From NCBI GenBank assembly GCA_020635495.1, contig JACJZQ010000008.1, forward strand, positions 62,001 to 126,000: DNA of 64,000 bases. The letters are read 5' to 3'. A program made the translations under genes and the position numbers. This DNA is from Flavobacteriales bacterium. GTDB taxonomy: Bacteria > Bacteroidota > Bacteroidia > UBA10329. This document shows, one piece after another, positions 46,296 to 54,359 of the stretch. The notes beneath the pieces were generated by a model. That model saw nothing but the letters and a program-made list of their open reading frames with translations, made no database searches and was not told where the DNA came from. Position 1 is the stretch's first letter. Each line of letters opens with the position of its first letter.

Positions 46296-46403
46296 TGGAT
46301 TAAAGTTACAGGGCTAACGTTAAAGGTTGTCCATTATTAGTCTTACAACGAAGTGGGCAATATTGTTTCCAAACGTTGGTCTTGCAACCGACCGTTCTGT
46401 CTC

Positions 46404-47342
46404 TTAAATCCTTGGAAGAAAGACCTCGGCCAGCATGCAACGTGCGCTACCGCCACCCAAGGTTTCTATTGTATTGAGCGAACTATGAAGGATGCGATTG
46501 GTCTTTTCGATGGTCGCAATCTGATCATTGGTCAGGCTCTCAAAAGCTTGCGTTGACATTACCATGATCTTCTTGCCATAACCGTTCACGACCTGAAGCA
46601 TGTTTCCAGCAAAGCTGGATTTCTGCTCTTCGGTTATGTAAATGATTGTTTTGTTGGTCTTTTCAAGCGATTCAATAACAGCGCTTCGTTCTGTTTGGTC
46701 TTTTATGCTGTCTGCGCAGAGGATGGCAATTTTCTGCCCAACACTCATCATCACGTTAGTGTGGTAGATAGGTAACAGTTGTCCGTCCATTTCTTGCAAA
46801 GCATGAAAACTCACTACCCTGTAGCCAAGTTGCTGGCCCCAATCGTTCAAAAGTGTTTCGTTTGTGCGTTGCGAAAGACAGGCGTAAGCGATCATATTCT
46901 CGCGGTCAAGCACCAGACTTCCAGTTCCTTCTAAGAAGAAGCCATCGGTTTCGCTGGGCGAATAATCCAACGTTTCGTTGATCTTGAATCCTTCATCCTT
47001 TATTCGTTGAAGAATGTCTTCACGTCTTTCGGTCCTGCGGTTTTCGGCAGCCATCGGGTAGAGTACCACCATGCCGTTCTCATGAAATGAGACCCAATTG
47101 TTAGGGAAAATGCTGTCTGGTGTTGGTGGTTCTGGCGTGTCTTCCACAACCATCACATTCACACCGGCATCTCGCAGTTCAGTAACGAAATCATCAAACT
47201 CTTTCAGCGCAGCTTCTTGTGCCTGGTTGTTCGAAATTCCCGCTTCCTGATTCTGGTAATGATTGTCTTTGGCCGTTTCGGCATTCATAGCAAACGCCAC
47301 AGGCCGGATCATCAGAATATTGTTGGTGTTCTGTGCTGGCAT
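46404..47342 (-). CDS. Citrulline-utilisation hydrolase-type amidinotransferase-fold protein (CtlX-like)
   Basis: 312 residues from ATG at 47342, 2 nt after the upstream stop. Pentein fold: ILMIRPVAFAMNAETAKDN start, DSIFPNNWVSFHENG, LYPMAAENRRTER, ETDGFFLEGTGSLVLDREN, YHTNVMMSVGQKIAI and the catalytic Cys in GGGSARCMLAEVF. These match the family called CtlX, linked to citrulline or arginine-derivative hydrolysis. It is in an operon behind an arginine-deiminase-family gene, so the two may act in sequence. Substrate not shown. Confidence 0.87.
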   Translation of the reverse strand: MPAQNTNNILMIRPVAFAMNAETAKDNHYQNQEAGISNNQAQEAALKEFDDFVTELRDAGVNVMVVEDTPEPPTPDSIFPNNWVSFHENGMVVLYPMAAENRRTERREDILQRIKDEGFKINETLDYSPSETDGFFLEGTGSLVLDRENMIAYACLSQRTNETLLNDWGQQLGYRVVSFHALQEMDGQLLPIYHTNVMMSVGQKIAILCADSIKDQTERSAVIESLEKTNKTIIYITEEQKSSFAGNMLQVVNGYGKKIMVMSTQAFESLTNDQIATIEKTNRILHSSLNTIETLGGGSARCMLAEVFLPRI

Positions 47343-47344
47343 TT

Positions 47345-48817
47345 TCAAATGTCTTCGCGTTGCAATGGCATACTCATACAGTGCGTTCCCCCACGAGCCC
47401 TTGAAAGTTCTGCAGATGGCAATGTGATCAACGTATCTCCTTTTATGAGGTCGTCAATATTGGCGCCTGCCTCCATCTGAGCGTTAAAATCCTCAGCTCT
47501 AATGATGTTGAATCCGCGCTCTTTAAGTGATCCATTCGTATGCACATTTCGGTCATACCCGATTATCACACCTTCGCGAAGCGCCAGAAAATTGCAGCTG
47601 TCCGTCCATTGTTCACGCTCTGTGAAAGGGAATTTGGAACCTCCGTTAGGAACGATATTGACTTTTGGGCAACCGAAATCCACCAAGCTTATCTCTTTTA
47701 AGAGGTCGTCTAGAAAGTCGAATTCCTTCATTTTAACCTTGAAACCATCAGGTTTATTCTCTCGGATAAACTGAGTTACGTAAACCTGTTCTTCAGGCGT
47801 TTCCATTTCATCGTCCAGCATGCGTCTGAAGTCAATTTCTTCTTTGGAAAGCGTGATGGCATCTTTCGTAAATGGCGCGTACACCACCCACGTATCGCGT
47901 TTCACCATCGTAAAAATGGTGTCGATGTGCATGTAAGCCCGTTCGGCCGGAATGTTGACCACAGACACCTTATCAACCAGATCTTTATTGAACAGTACCG
48001 TTGTAAGCTGATGGATGGCGTTCTGAGTGGTTCTGGCGCTCAGTCCCACCAACAAGTGCCGCGGACTGATCATCATTACATCGCCACCCTCAATACTGAC
48101 CAGCTGTTTTTCCTGTGTGAGCGAATCTGTAAGGAAATAGTATTCGTTGTCTTCGAGCTCAATAATGCGGTCAGAGAATTTGAAGTTGTCCCAATCTGCT
48201 TCATCTCCGAACAGCACAAAATATGCGATGTATTTGATGAGTAACGCCTCTCTGGTTCTGCCTTTTTCGGCAGCCTTTATCAACAACAGATGGTCGTTTA
48301 TTACAATGCCGATGTCTCGTGTAAAGATGAAATTCGGAATAGGGGCAAAGAGGTAGTCTTCTTCACCTTCGTAAATCCAAACGCCAGAGATCAGGGTTCT
48401 GGTCAGTTCTTCCGCATCCATTTTCATGAGAAGCATTTGGGTCTCAAAATCGCACTTCTCCATGGCGCAGACAGCCGAAACAAGCAATGCTTTCGGAACA
48501 CGGTTTTCGAGCACCTTGACTAACAAATGCTCGGCATCAAGAACCTTATCAGATTTGAGATAACCTGGTTTGCTTGGCTTGAAGAAATCAGGGTTAGAAG
48601 CGTCTCTGGTGCGCATCACCTCAGGGTCGAGAAACCAAAGCAGAACGCGCAGATATTGGTTGTACTCTTCGCGCATTCTATCCAGATACACGATATCATC
48701 GTACAGCAGATCTTCCATGGTTCTTGGGGCAATTTTGCCAATTCCAGCATCAGGGCTGTGAATGATCATCCGCCTCAGATTCCCAACTTCTGAAGAAACT
48801 TTAATGTTCTTGCTCAT
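47345..48817 (-). CDS. Arginine deiminase family protein
   Basis: 490 residues, pentein fold with a two-arm length somewhat above the usual 410 of ArcA. Motifs: a start with NLRRMIIHSPDAGIGKIAPRT, FTRDIGIVINDH, SIEGGDVMMISPRHLLVGLS, AYMHIDTIFTMVKRDTWVVY, VPNGGSKFPFTEREQWTDSC, and the catalytic Cys in ARGGTHCMSMP (C480). Likely converts arginine or a close analogue to citrulline plus ammonia. Followed by the CtlX-like gene, divergent to argS across 112 nt. No arcB or arcC in view. Confidence 0.87.
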   Translation of the reverse strand: MSKNIKVSSEVGNLRRMIIHSPDAGIGKIAPRTMEDLLYDDIVYLDRMREEYNQYLRVLLWFLDPEVMRTRDASNPDFFKPSKPGYLKSDKVLDAEHLLVKVLENRVPKALLVSAVCAMEKCDFETQMLLMKMDAEELTRTLISGVWIYEGEEDYLFAPIPNFIFTRDIGIVINDHLLLIKAAEKGRTREALLIKYIAYFVLFGDEADWDNFKFSDRIIELEDNEYYFLTDSLTQEKQLVSIEGGDVMMISPRHLLVGLSARTTQNAIHQLTTVLFNKDLVDKVSVVNIPAERAYMHIDTIFTMVKRDTWVVYAPFTKDAITLSKEEIDFRRMLDDEMETPEEQVYVTQFIRENKPDGFKVKMKEFDFLDDLLKEISLVDFGCPKVNIVPNGGSKFPFTEREQWTDSCNFLALREGVIIGYDRNVHTNGSLKERGFNIIRAEDFNAQMEAGANIDDLIKGDTLITLPSAELSRARGGTHCMSMPLQREDI

Positions 48818-48905
48818 GGCTACTCAATTTGTGGACGAAGTTAGCAAGTTGTCAACCTTCATTTTCCTATCTGTCCAATCGCTCATCACTTCAAGTCGTA
48901 ACCAA

Positions 48906-48913
48906 TACATTTG
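48906..48913 (+). promoter_or_regulatory. -7 box TACATTTG before argS
   Basis: Exact TAnnTTTG match, 16 nt before GTG at 48930. It lies inside an open frame extending upstream to 48762, so it favours the GTG start. Confidence 0.5.
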
Positions 48914-48929
48914 CAGCAAAATTCAGAAG

Positions 48930-50705
48930 GTGTCAAACACGCTCATATCAAGCATTCAGGAAGTTCTCAAAGAGCTCTACTCGCACGAAGTTGCCGAAGA
49001 TCAGATTCAGCTTCAAAAAACCCGAAAGGACTTTGAAGGAGATGTAACACTGGTGGCATTTCCGCTGCTCAGAATCTCGAAAAAGGGTCCAGAGCAAACA
49101 GGTCAGGAGATTGGCAATGCATTGGTTGCGAAAGTTGAGAATGTGGAAAAGTTCAATGTGGTGAAAGGTTTTCTGAACCTCTCATTCACCGCGAATTATT
49201 GGGTTTCTGAATTGGCCAATATCTCGGAAACGGCTAATTATGGCTTCAGAGAAAAAGGCGATCACAGCCGTAATATCATGGTGGAGTATTCATCTCCAAA
49301 CACCAACAAACCGTTGCATTTGGGTCACATCAGAAACAACCTTTTGGGGTATTCTGTTGCGGAAATTTTGAAGGCCAATGGCCATGAAGTAAGGAAAGTT
49401 CAGATTATTAACGACCGTGGAATTCACATTTGCAAAAGCATGTTGGCTTGGCAAATGTTCGGTAAAGGTGAATCGCCACAATCATCTGGTCTTAAGGGAG
49501 ATAAGTTGGTTGGAAAGTATTATGTAGAGTTTGATAAACACTACAAAAAGCAGATTGCCGAGTTGGTGGATTCGGGTAAAACAGAGGATGAAGCAAAGGC
49601 CGAAGCACCCATTATTGTAGATGCCCGAGAAATGCTCCAAAAGTGGGAAGCTGGCGATGAAGAAGTCCGTGCGCTTTGGGCAAAAATGAACGGTTGGGTT
49701 TATGAGGGTTTTGACAAAACCTACAACCGTTTGGGCGTTGATTTTGACCAACTCTATTATGAAAGCGACACGTTTCTGATCGGTCGCGATCTAGTGCAAA
49801 AAGGTGTGCAGGATGGGTTGTTCTTTCAAAAAGAAGACGGCTCCATTTGGGTTGACCTTACCGATGATGGCCTGGACCAGAAACTCCTTTTGCGCTCTGA
49901 TGGAACGGCTGTTTACATGACTCAGGATATTGGCACGGCCAAACTCCGTGTGGACGATTGGCCAGAGCTGAACCAACTGATCTACACCGTTGGAAACGAG
50001 CAGGATTATCACTTCAAGGTTCTGTTCCTTATTCTACAGAAACTTGGTTTCGACTGGGCCAAGAACTGCTACCACCTTTCTTACGGAATGGTAGATCTGC
50101 CTTCTGGAAAGATGAAGTCCAGAGAAGGAACCGTGGTTGATGCAGACGACCTGATGGACGAAATGCACGAAACTGCCAAGGCTCAGACCATCGAAAAGGG
50201 CAAATTGGAAGGCATGGCGGAAGAAGAGGCCAATGAGCTTTTTGAGATGCTTGGGCTAGGAGCTTTGAAGTATTTCATGCTCAAGGTCGATCCGAAAAAA
50301 CGCATGTTGTTCAATCCGGCCGAGAGCATTGATATGCAGGGTAATACAGGCCCGTTCATTCAGTACACGCACGCTAGAATTCAGTCTGTTCTTAGAAAGG
50401 CAGGGACAATTCCAACGGTATCTGAATTGGAGTCGATCAATGACAACGAAAGGGCTTTGATCCGTTTGATTTCGCAGTATCCTGAAGTAATTCAGCAAGC
50501 TGGAGATGAATACAGTCCGGCATTGATAGCCAACTACATTTATGAGCTTGCCAAAGAGTACAGCACGTTCTACCACGAATGTCCGATACTCGTTGAGGAA
50601 GACGAAAATGTGAAGAACCTGCGGTTGACCATTTCGGCCATAACGGCTAAGATCATCGCATCAGGAATGAAATTATTAGGCGCACAGGTGCCAGATAGAA
50701 TGTAA
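48930..50705 (+). CDS. argS: Arginyl-tRNA synthetase
   Basis: Charges tRNA-Arg. Starting at GTG 48930 the product is 591 residues, the family length, opening with the usual LISSIQEVLKELYSHEV additional domain. Class I signatures: VEYSSPNTNKPLHLGHIRNN (HIGH box) and SGKMKSREGTVVDADDL (KMSKS-like). The C-terminal anticodon domain is all helical (YSPALIANYIYELAKEYSTFY, ending LGAQVPDRM). The upstream in-frame sequence from 48762 includes the promoter and overlaps the divergent gene, so it is excluded. Confidence 0.97.
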   Translation: MSNTLISSIQEVLKELYSHEVAEDQIQLQKTRKDFEGDVTLVAFPLLRISKKGPEQTGQEIGNALVAKVENVEKFNVVKGFLNLSFTANYWVSELANISETANYGFREKGDHSRNIMVEYSSPNTNKPLHLGHIRNNLLGYSVAEILKANGHEVRKVQIINDRGIHICKSMLAWQMFGKGESPQSSGLKGDKLVGKYYVEFDKHYKKQIAELVDSGKTEDEAKAEAPIIVDAREMLQKWEAGDEEVRALWAKMNGWVYEGFDKTYNRLGVDFDQLYYESDTFLIGRDLVQKGVQDGLFFQKEDGSIWVDLTDDGLDQKLLLRSDGTAVYMTQDIGTAKLRVDDWPELNQLIYTVGNEQDYHFKVLFLILQKLGFDWAKNCYHLSYGMVDLPSGKMKSREGTVVDADDLMDEMHETAKAQTIEKGKLEGMAEEEANELFEMLGLGALKYFMLKVDPKKRMLFNPAESIDMQGNTGPFIQYTHARIQSVLRKAGTIPTVSELESINDNERALIRLISQYPEVIQQAGDEYSPALIANYIYELAKEYSTFYHECPILVEEDENVKNLRLTISAITAKIIASGMKLLGAQVPDRM

Positions 50706-50706
50706 A

Positions 50707-50737
50707 TTGACAATGGGCGCAGCTAACATTAAATTTG
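50707..50737 (+). promoter_or_regulatory. Full Bacteroidota promoter for ffh
   Basis: TTG at 50707-50709, 20 nt, then TAAATTTG at 50730-50737: the consensus -33/-7 pair with ideal spacing. The ffh ATG is 22 nt downstream. Best promoter in the window. Confidence 0.75.
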
Positions 50738-50759
50738 CGCGCCAAAATCAGCATAGATC

Positions 50760-52094
50760 ATGTTCGAGAATTTAACGGAGAAGTTTGAAAGCGCGTTTAA
50801 AACGCTGAAAGGAGAAGGAAAGATCACCGAGATCAATGTGGCCGAAACCATGAAAGAGGTTAGGCGTGCATTGCTCGATGCTGACGTCAACTTCAAAATT
50901 GCCAAGGATTTCACCGAAAGGGTGAAGGAAAAGGCGCTTGGGCAAGATGTGCTTACTGCCGTTAAGCCAGGTCAGTTGATGGTGAAGATCACCAAAGATG
51001 AGCTCACGGCATTGATGGGTGGTGCTTCCGTAGAGATAAACCTCGATGCAAAACCGGCCGTTATTCTCATTGCTGGTCTGCAAGGTTCTGGTAAGACCAC
51101 TTTTTCAGGAAAGCTGGCCAATTACCTCAAGTCCAAAAAGCAGAAGAACCCGTTGTTGGTGGCTTGTGATGTTTATCGTCCTGCGGCCATCGATCAGTTG
51201 ACTGTTCTTGCAGAACAGGTTGGTGCTAAGATTTACAAGGAAGAAGGCAACAAGAACCCGGTTGAGATTGCCCAGAATGCCATCAACTACGCCAAAGCCA
51301 ATAACCACAATGTGGTAATTGTGGATACTGCGGGTCGTTTGGCGGTTGATGAGGAAATGATGAACGAGATAGATCGCGTTCACAAGGCTATCCGTCCGCA
51401 GGAAACACTTTTTGTGGTCGATTCTATGACTGGACAGGATGCCGTGAATACGGCAAAAGCCTTCAACGACCGTTTGGATTTCGATGGCGTAGTTCTGACC
51501 AAACTTGATGGTGATACCCGTGGTGGTGCCGCGCTTTCCATCCGTTCGGTGGTCAACAAGCCTATCAAGTTTGTGGGTATTGGCGAAAAGCTGGACGCGT
51601 TGGATGTTTTCCACCCAGACCGTATGGCCGACCGTATTCTCGGTATGGGCGATGTGGTTTCACTTGTTGAGCGCGCCCAAGAGCAGTTTGATGAGGAAAA
51701 GGCGCGTAAGCTGCAGAAGAAGATTGCCAAGAACACGTTCGATTTCAATGACTTCTTGGATCAGATAAACCAGATCAAAAAGATGGGTAACATCAAAGAT
51801 CTGATGGGAATGATCCCTGGTATGGGAAAAGCATTGAAAGACGTGGACATTGATGACGATGCTTTCAAGCAGGTAGAAGCAATAATTGGCTCCATGACGC
51901 CACAAGAGCGTTCAAATCCACAACTCATTAATGGGTCGAGAAGAAAACGAATTGCAGACGGAAGTGGAAGCACTATTCAGGATGTAAACCGATTGCTGAA
52001 GCAGTTTGAGGAAAGCCGCAAAATGATGCGGATGTTCTCAGATAAAGGTGCAATGAAGAACATGATGCGTAACAATCCATTTGCGCGTAGATAA
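50760..52094 (+). CDS. ffh: Signal recognition particle protein Ffh (SRP54)
   Basis: GTPase that with 4.5S RNA binds signal sequences and delivers ribosomes to FtsY. N domain (1-90), then the G domain with GLQGSGKTTFSGKL, DVYRPAAIDQL, VDTAGRLAVDEEMM and TKLDGDTRGGAALS. The methionine-rich M domain begins about residue 325 (IPGMGKALK) and ends MKNMMRNNPFARR. 444 residues, normal. Confidence 0.98.
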   Translation: MFENLTEKFESAFKTLKGEGKITEINVAETMKEVRRALLDADVNFKIAKDFTERVKEKALGQDVLTAVKPGQLMVKITKDELTALMGGASVEINLDAKPAVILIAGLQGSGKTTFSGKLANYLKSKKQKNPLLVACDVYRPAAIDQLTVLAEQVGAKIYKEEGNKNPVEIAQNAINYAKANNHNVVIVDTAGRLAVDEEMMNEIDRVHKAIRPQETLFVVDSMTGQDAVNTAKAFNDRLDFDGVVLTKLDGDTRGGAALSIRSVVNKPIKFVGIGEKLDALDVFHPDRMADRILGMGDVVSLVERAQEQFDEEKARKLQKKIAKNTFDFNDFLDQINQIKKMGNIKDLMGMIPGMGKALKDVDIDDDAFKQVEAIIGSMTPQERSNPQLINGSRRKRIADGSGSTIQDVNRLLKQFEESRKMMRMFSDKGAMKNMMRNNPFARR

Positions 52095-52132
52095 CACGTA
52101 GTTCTGGACAGGTACGTGTTTTTGTCTTTTTA
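52093..52132 (+). terminator. Terminator after ffh
   Basis: AACACGTA (from the last base of the stop) pairs with TACGTGTT around a 12-nt loop, followed by TTTGTCTTTT. A plausible intrinsic terminator, though the arms also carry the ACGTG core repeated through the next 100 nt. Confidence 0.6.
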
Positions 52133-52159
52133 AGTACGAAAATTATAATTGATTCATGA

Positions 52160-52182
52160 TTTTTACGTGAAACACGTAAAAA
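52160..52182. repeat. Perfect 10-bp palindrome with ACGTG cores before folD
   Basis: TTTTTACGTG, an AAA spacer, then CACGTAAAAA: a perfect inverted repeat of 10 bp per arm, 40 nt before the folD ATG. It could be a bidirectional terminator or an operator for a dimeric regulator. Two more ACG(T) sites (AACGTGAT and AACGTCAT) lie between it and the ATG. Confidence 0.6.
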
Positions 52183-52221
52183 AGTGAATTTAATGTTATA
52201 CTATTGTAACGTGATAACGTC

Positions 52222-53103
52222 ATGTTGTTAGACGGAAAGAAAATATCTGAAGAGGTAAAGGCCGAGTTGGCTGTAGAAGTGAAGGCATTGATTGCTGATG
52301 GTCATCGCGCTCCGCATTTGGCTGCCATATTGGTAGGCAATGATGGCGCTAGTGAAACATACGTGGCAAGTAAAGTACGAGCTTGTGAGAGAATCGGTTT
52401 TGGATCCACTTTGGTGCGATTGCCTGATTCTGTCTCAGAAGACAGATTGCTTCAGGAAATCAATGCCATCAATAACAATGAAGAAATTGATGGTCTCATT
52501 GTTCAGCTGCCCCTACCAAAGCATATTGATGAACAGAAAGTAACCGAAAGCGTTGTTCCTGAGAAGGATGTGGACGGTTTTCATCCAGTCAATGTAGGTA
52601 AGCTGGTTCTTGGCCTCCCAACATTCGTTTCTGCAACTCCGAAAGGAATAATGGAGCTACTGGCTCGCTACAACATCGAAACAAGCGGAAAGCATTGTGT
52701 GGTATTGGGTAGAAGTAATATTGTCGGAACGCCAATAGCCAATCTGCTTAGTCGAAACAGTAATCCAGGTAACTGTACCGTTACGCTTTGTCATAGTAGA
52801 ACTAAGAATTTGGCAGATTTTACCCGGTCAGCAGATATTCTGGTTGTGGCACTAGGTAAAGCCGAATTCGTAACTGCAGACATGGTCAAAGATGGTGCGG
52901 TAGTAGTGGATGTGGGTATTACACGAGTTGAAGATTCAACCAATCCTAGTGGTTATGTTCTGAAAGGAGACGTTGCTTTCGATGAGGTTGAGCCAAAAGC
53001 ATCGTATATCACACCGGTTCCTGGTGGAGTAGGTAGGATGACCATCGCAGCATTGCTGCAGAATACATTACAAGCAAGAAAAAATAGAATCAAACCCAAT
53101 TAA
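52222..53103 (+). CDS. folD: Methylenetetrahydrofolate dehydrogenase/cyclohydrolase
   Basis: Interconverts methylene-, methenyl- and 10-formyl-tetrahydrofolate. 293 residues, family length. Motifs: the catalytic region with YVASKVRACERIGF, DGLIVQLPLPKHID, PEKDVDGFHPVNVGKL, the NADP-binding VVLGRSNIVGTPIANLL, and PGGVGRMTIAALLQNT. Probably cotranscribed with the AP2-domain gene 20 nt downstream. Palindromes upstream may regulate it. Confidence 0.97.
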   Translation: MLLDGKKISEEVKAELAVEVKALIADGHRAPHLAAILVGNDGASETYVASKVRACERIGFGSTLVRLPDSVSEDRLLQEINAINNNEEIDGLIVQLPLPKHIDEQKVTESVVPEKDVDGFHPVNVGKLVLGLPTFVSATPKGIMELLARYNIETSGKHCVVLGRSNIVGTPIANLLSRNSNPGNCTVTLCHSRTKNLADFTRSADILVVALGKAEFVTADMVKDGAVVVDVGITRVEDSTNPSGYVLKGDVAFDEVEPKASYITPVPGGVGRMTIAALLQNTLQARKNRIKPN

Positions 53104-53123
53104 TTCATCAAATTTCGGGAGTC

Positions 53124-53654
53124 ATGTCAGTCAAAATCAAACTAAAGAACCGCGAAGACAAATATGTGGTTATCGACAAGAAGGTGTTCGATGATATTGA
53201 AAGCAACGAATATCTTATGTCAATCAAGTTCTTGGACAACTTAAGAGCGCATTCGAACGGATACGGAGTTTTTCAACGTTGTATCACCACAAAAAAGGGA
53301 CCTGTTTACGAAACGATTTACCTACACAAGTATGTGGCAGAGAAGTTCGTAGACAAACCGAAGAGTGATAAGAAACTGTTTGTTCGTTTCATAGACGGTG
53401 ATGTGCTGAATGTGCAATTGGATAACTTGGAATGGGTTACCATGAACACACTCAGAAGACAAATGAAAAACTTCAAGAGTAAGACGGGTTACCGTGGTGT
53501 TACCAAGGAAAAGAACCGTTTCCGGGCGGTAATTTACCATGAGCGCAAAGCTCATAACCTAGGCTTTTATGATACTGCTGAAGAAGCAGCACAAGCTTAC
53601 AACAAGAAGTCAAGAGAACTTTTCGGTGAAACCGGAAGTCTCAACGAACTATAG
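53124..53654 (+). CDS. AP2-domain DNA-binding protein with decayed HNH region
   Basis: 176 residues. Residues about 60-107 have the layout of an HNH homing-endonuclease domain (YETIYLHKYVAEKF, VRFIDGDVLNVQLDNLEWVT), but the His expected in the VxHxDGN motif is Phe89 and the N-N pair is changed, so cutting activity is probably lost. Residues 122-168 form an AP2-type DNA-binding domain: TGYRGVTKEKNRFRAVI, then LGFYDTAEEAAQAYNKKSRE. A full, intact frame with folD 20 nt upstream and its own terminator suggests retention as a DNA-binding protein. Domain calls are by pattern. Confidence 0.8.
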   Translation: MSVKIKLKNREDKYVVIDKKVFDDIESNEYLMSIKFLDNLRAHSNGYGVFQRCITTKKGPVYETIYLHKYVAEKFVDKPKSDKKLFVRFIDGDVLNVQLDNLEWVTMNTLRRQMKNFKSKTGYRGVTKEKNRFRAVIYHERKAHNLGFYDTAEEAAQAYNKKSRELFGETGSLNEL

Positions 53655-53680
53655 AATTGAAGATTAGGGGTTGAAGTTGA

Positions 53681-53716
53681 AGCGTCTGGCCGTTCCGGTC
53701 AGGCGCTTCTTTTTTA
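53681..53716 (+). terminator. Terminator after the AP2-domain gene
   Basis: AGCGTCTGGCC pairs with GGTCAGGCGCT (11 bp with G-U) around GTTCC, then a run of seven T broken by one C. The convergent SiaB-like stop codon lies in the T run. Confidence 0.85.
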
Positions 53717-54262
53717 TGACGCATTGTCTACCGTAATATGCAGACTCAAAAAGCTTAGGTGATCATCAATCGGCTCAATCTGATACTTCAACTTTTTGCC
53801 ACTTCGTTTGTAAATATCGATCAGACCAAGGCCAGCGCCACCCTTCGCAGAATATTGAGATTTATCCAATTTCTTGCTGTAGATGGTTCGCATGTCGTCA
53901 TGATCCCAACTATTGATCTCCTCAATTTTCCGTGTCAATCCCTCGATCTGGTCATTTTCAATTCGATTTCCGGTAATAATAAAAAACTCATTCTCATGTA
54001 TGCCTAAAAGCAGAATACTCGGTATTTCAACTTCAGATTCAGCCTTTGCTGAATGATTCACAACATTCTGCAAGCATTCTACCAGAATATGAAATACACG
54101 CTTTCTGAGTTTCTTTTCCTCTACGCTCTGAACCAGTTTTAGTTCAGTAATGGAAAGTAACTGCTGAATGGTCTCTTCGCTGATGTGATCGCGATATGCG
54201 AGTATGAGCTCGTTCTCGGACATCATCCGATCAATATCAAAATACTGATCTATTCGGCTCAA
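53714..54262 (-). CDS. SiaB-like (DUF6272) histidine-kinase-type ATPase
   Basis: 182 residues with a GHKL ATP-binding domain: N-box ILVECLQNVVNHS (E62, N66) and G-box KGGAGLGLIDI (141-150). SiaB in other bacteria is a serine-type kinase acting on a SiaC partner, in signalling by partner switching. No SiaC-like gene, anti-sigma partner or phosphatase lies next to it, so its target is elsewhere. Start is a TTG at 54262; an ATG at residue 13 or 14 would trim the end. No clear -7 box. Confidence 0.75.
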   Translation of the reverse strand: MSRIDQYFDIDRMMSENELILAYRDHISEETIQQLLSITELKLVQSVEEKKLRKRVFHILVECLQNVVNHSAKAESEVEIPSILLLGIHENEFFIITGNRIENDQIEGLTRKIEEINSWDHDDMRTIYSKKLDKSQYSAKGGAGLGLIDIYKRSGKKLKYQIEPIDDHLSFLSLHITVDNAS

Positions 54263-54347
54263 TTACAGGGTGTTTAGTGGATTGCTTTACGCCATTATGC
54301 CTCAAAGGTTATAAGCAAAGCCAACTTTTTAGCTGTTTGAATAGAGT

Positions 54348-54355
54348 TACCTTTG
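54348..54355 (+). promoter_or_regulatory. -7 box TACCTTTG, 4 nt before the queE start
   Basis: Exact TAnnTTTG match immediately before ATG 54360. No TTG at -33, but a TTTTT run is at the expected distance. Predicts a leaderless message. Confidence 0.5.
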
Positions 54356-54359
54356 CGGA

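Noticed and set aside
48762..48929. ATG start for argS 168 nt upstream
   Set aside because: It would overlap the divergent deiminase-family gene, contain the TACATTTG box and lengthen the protein beyond family size.
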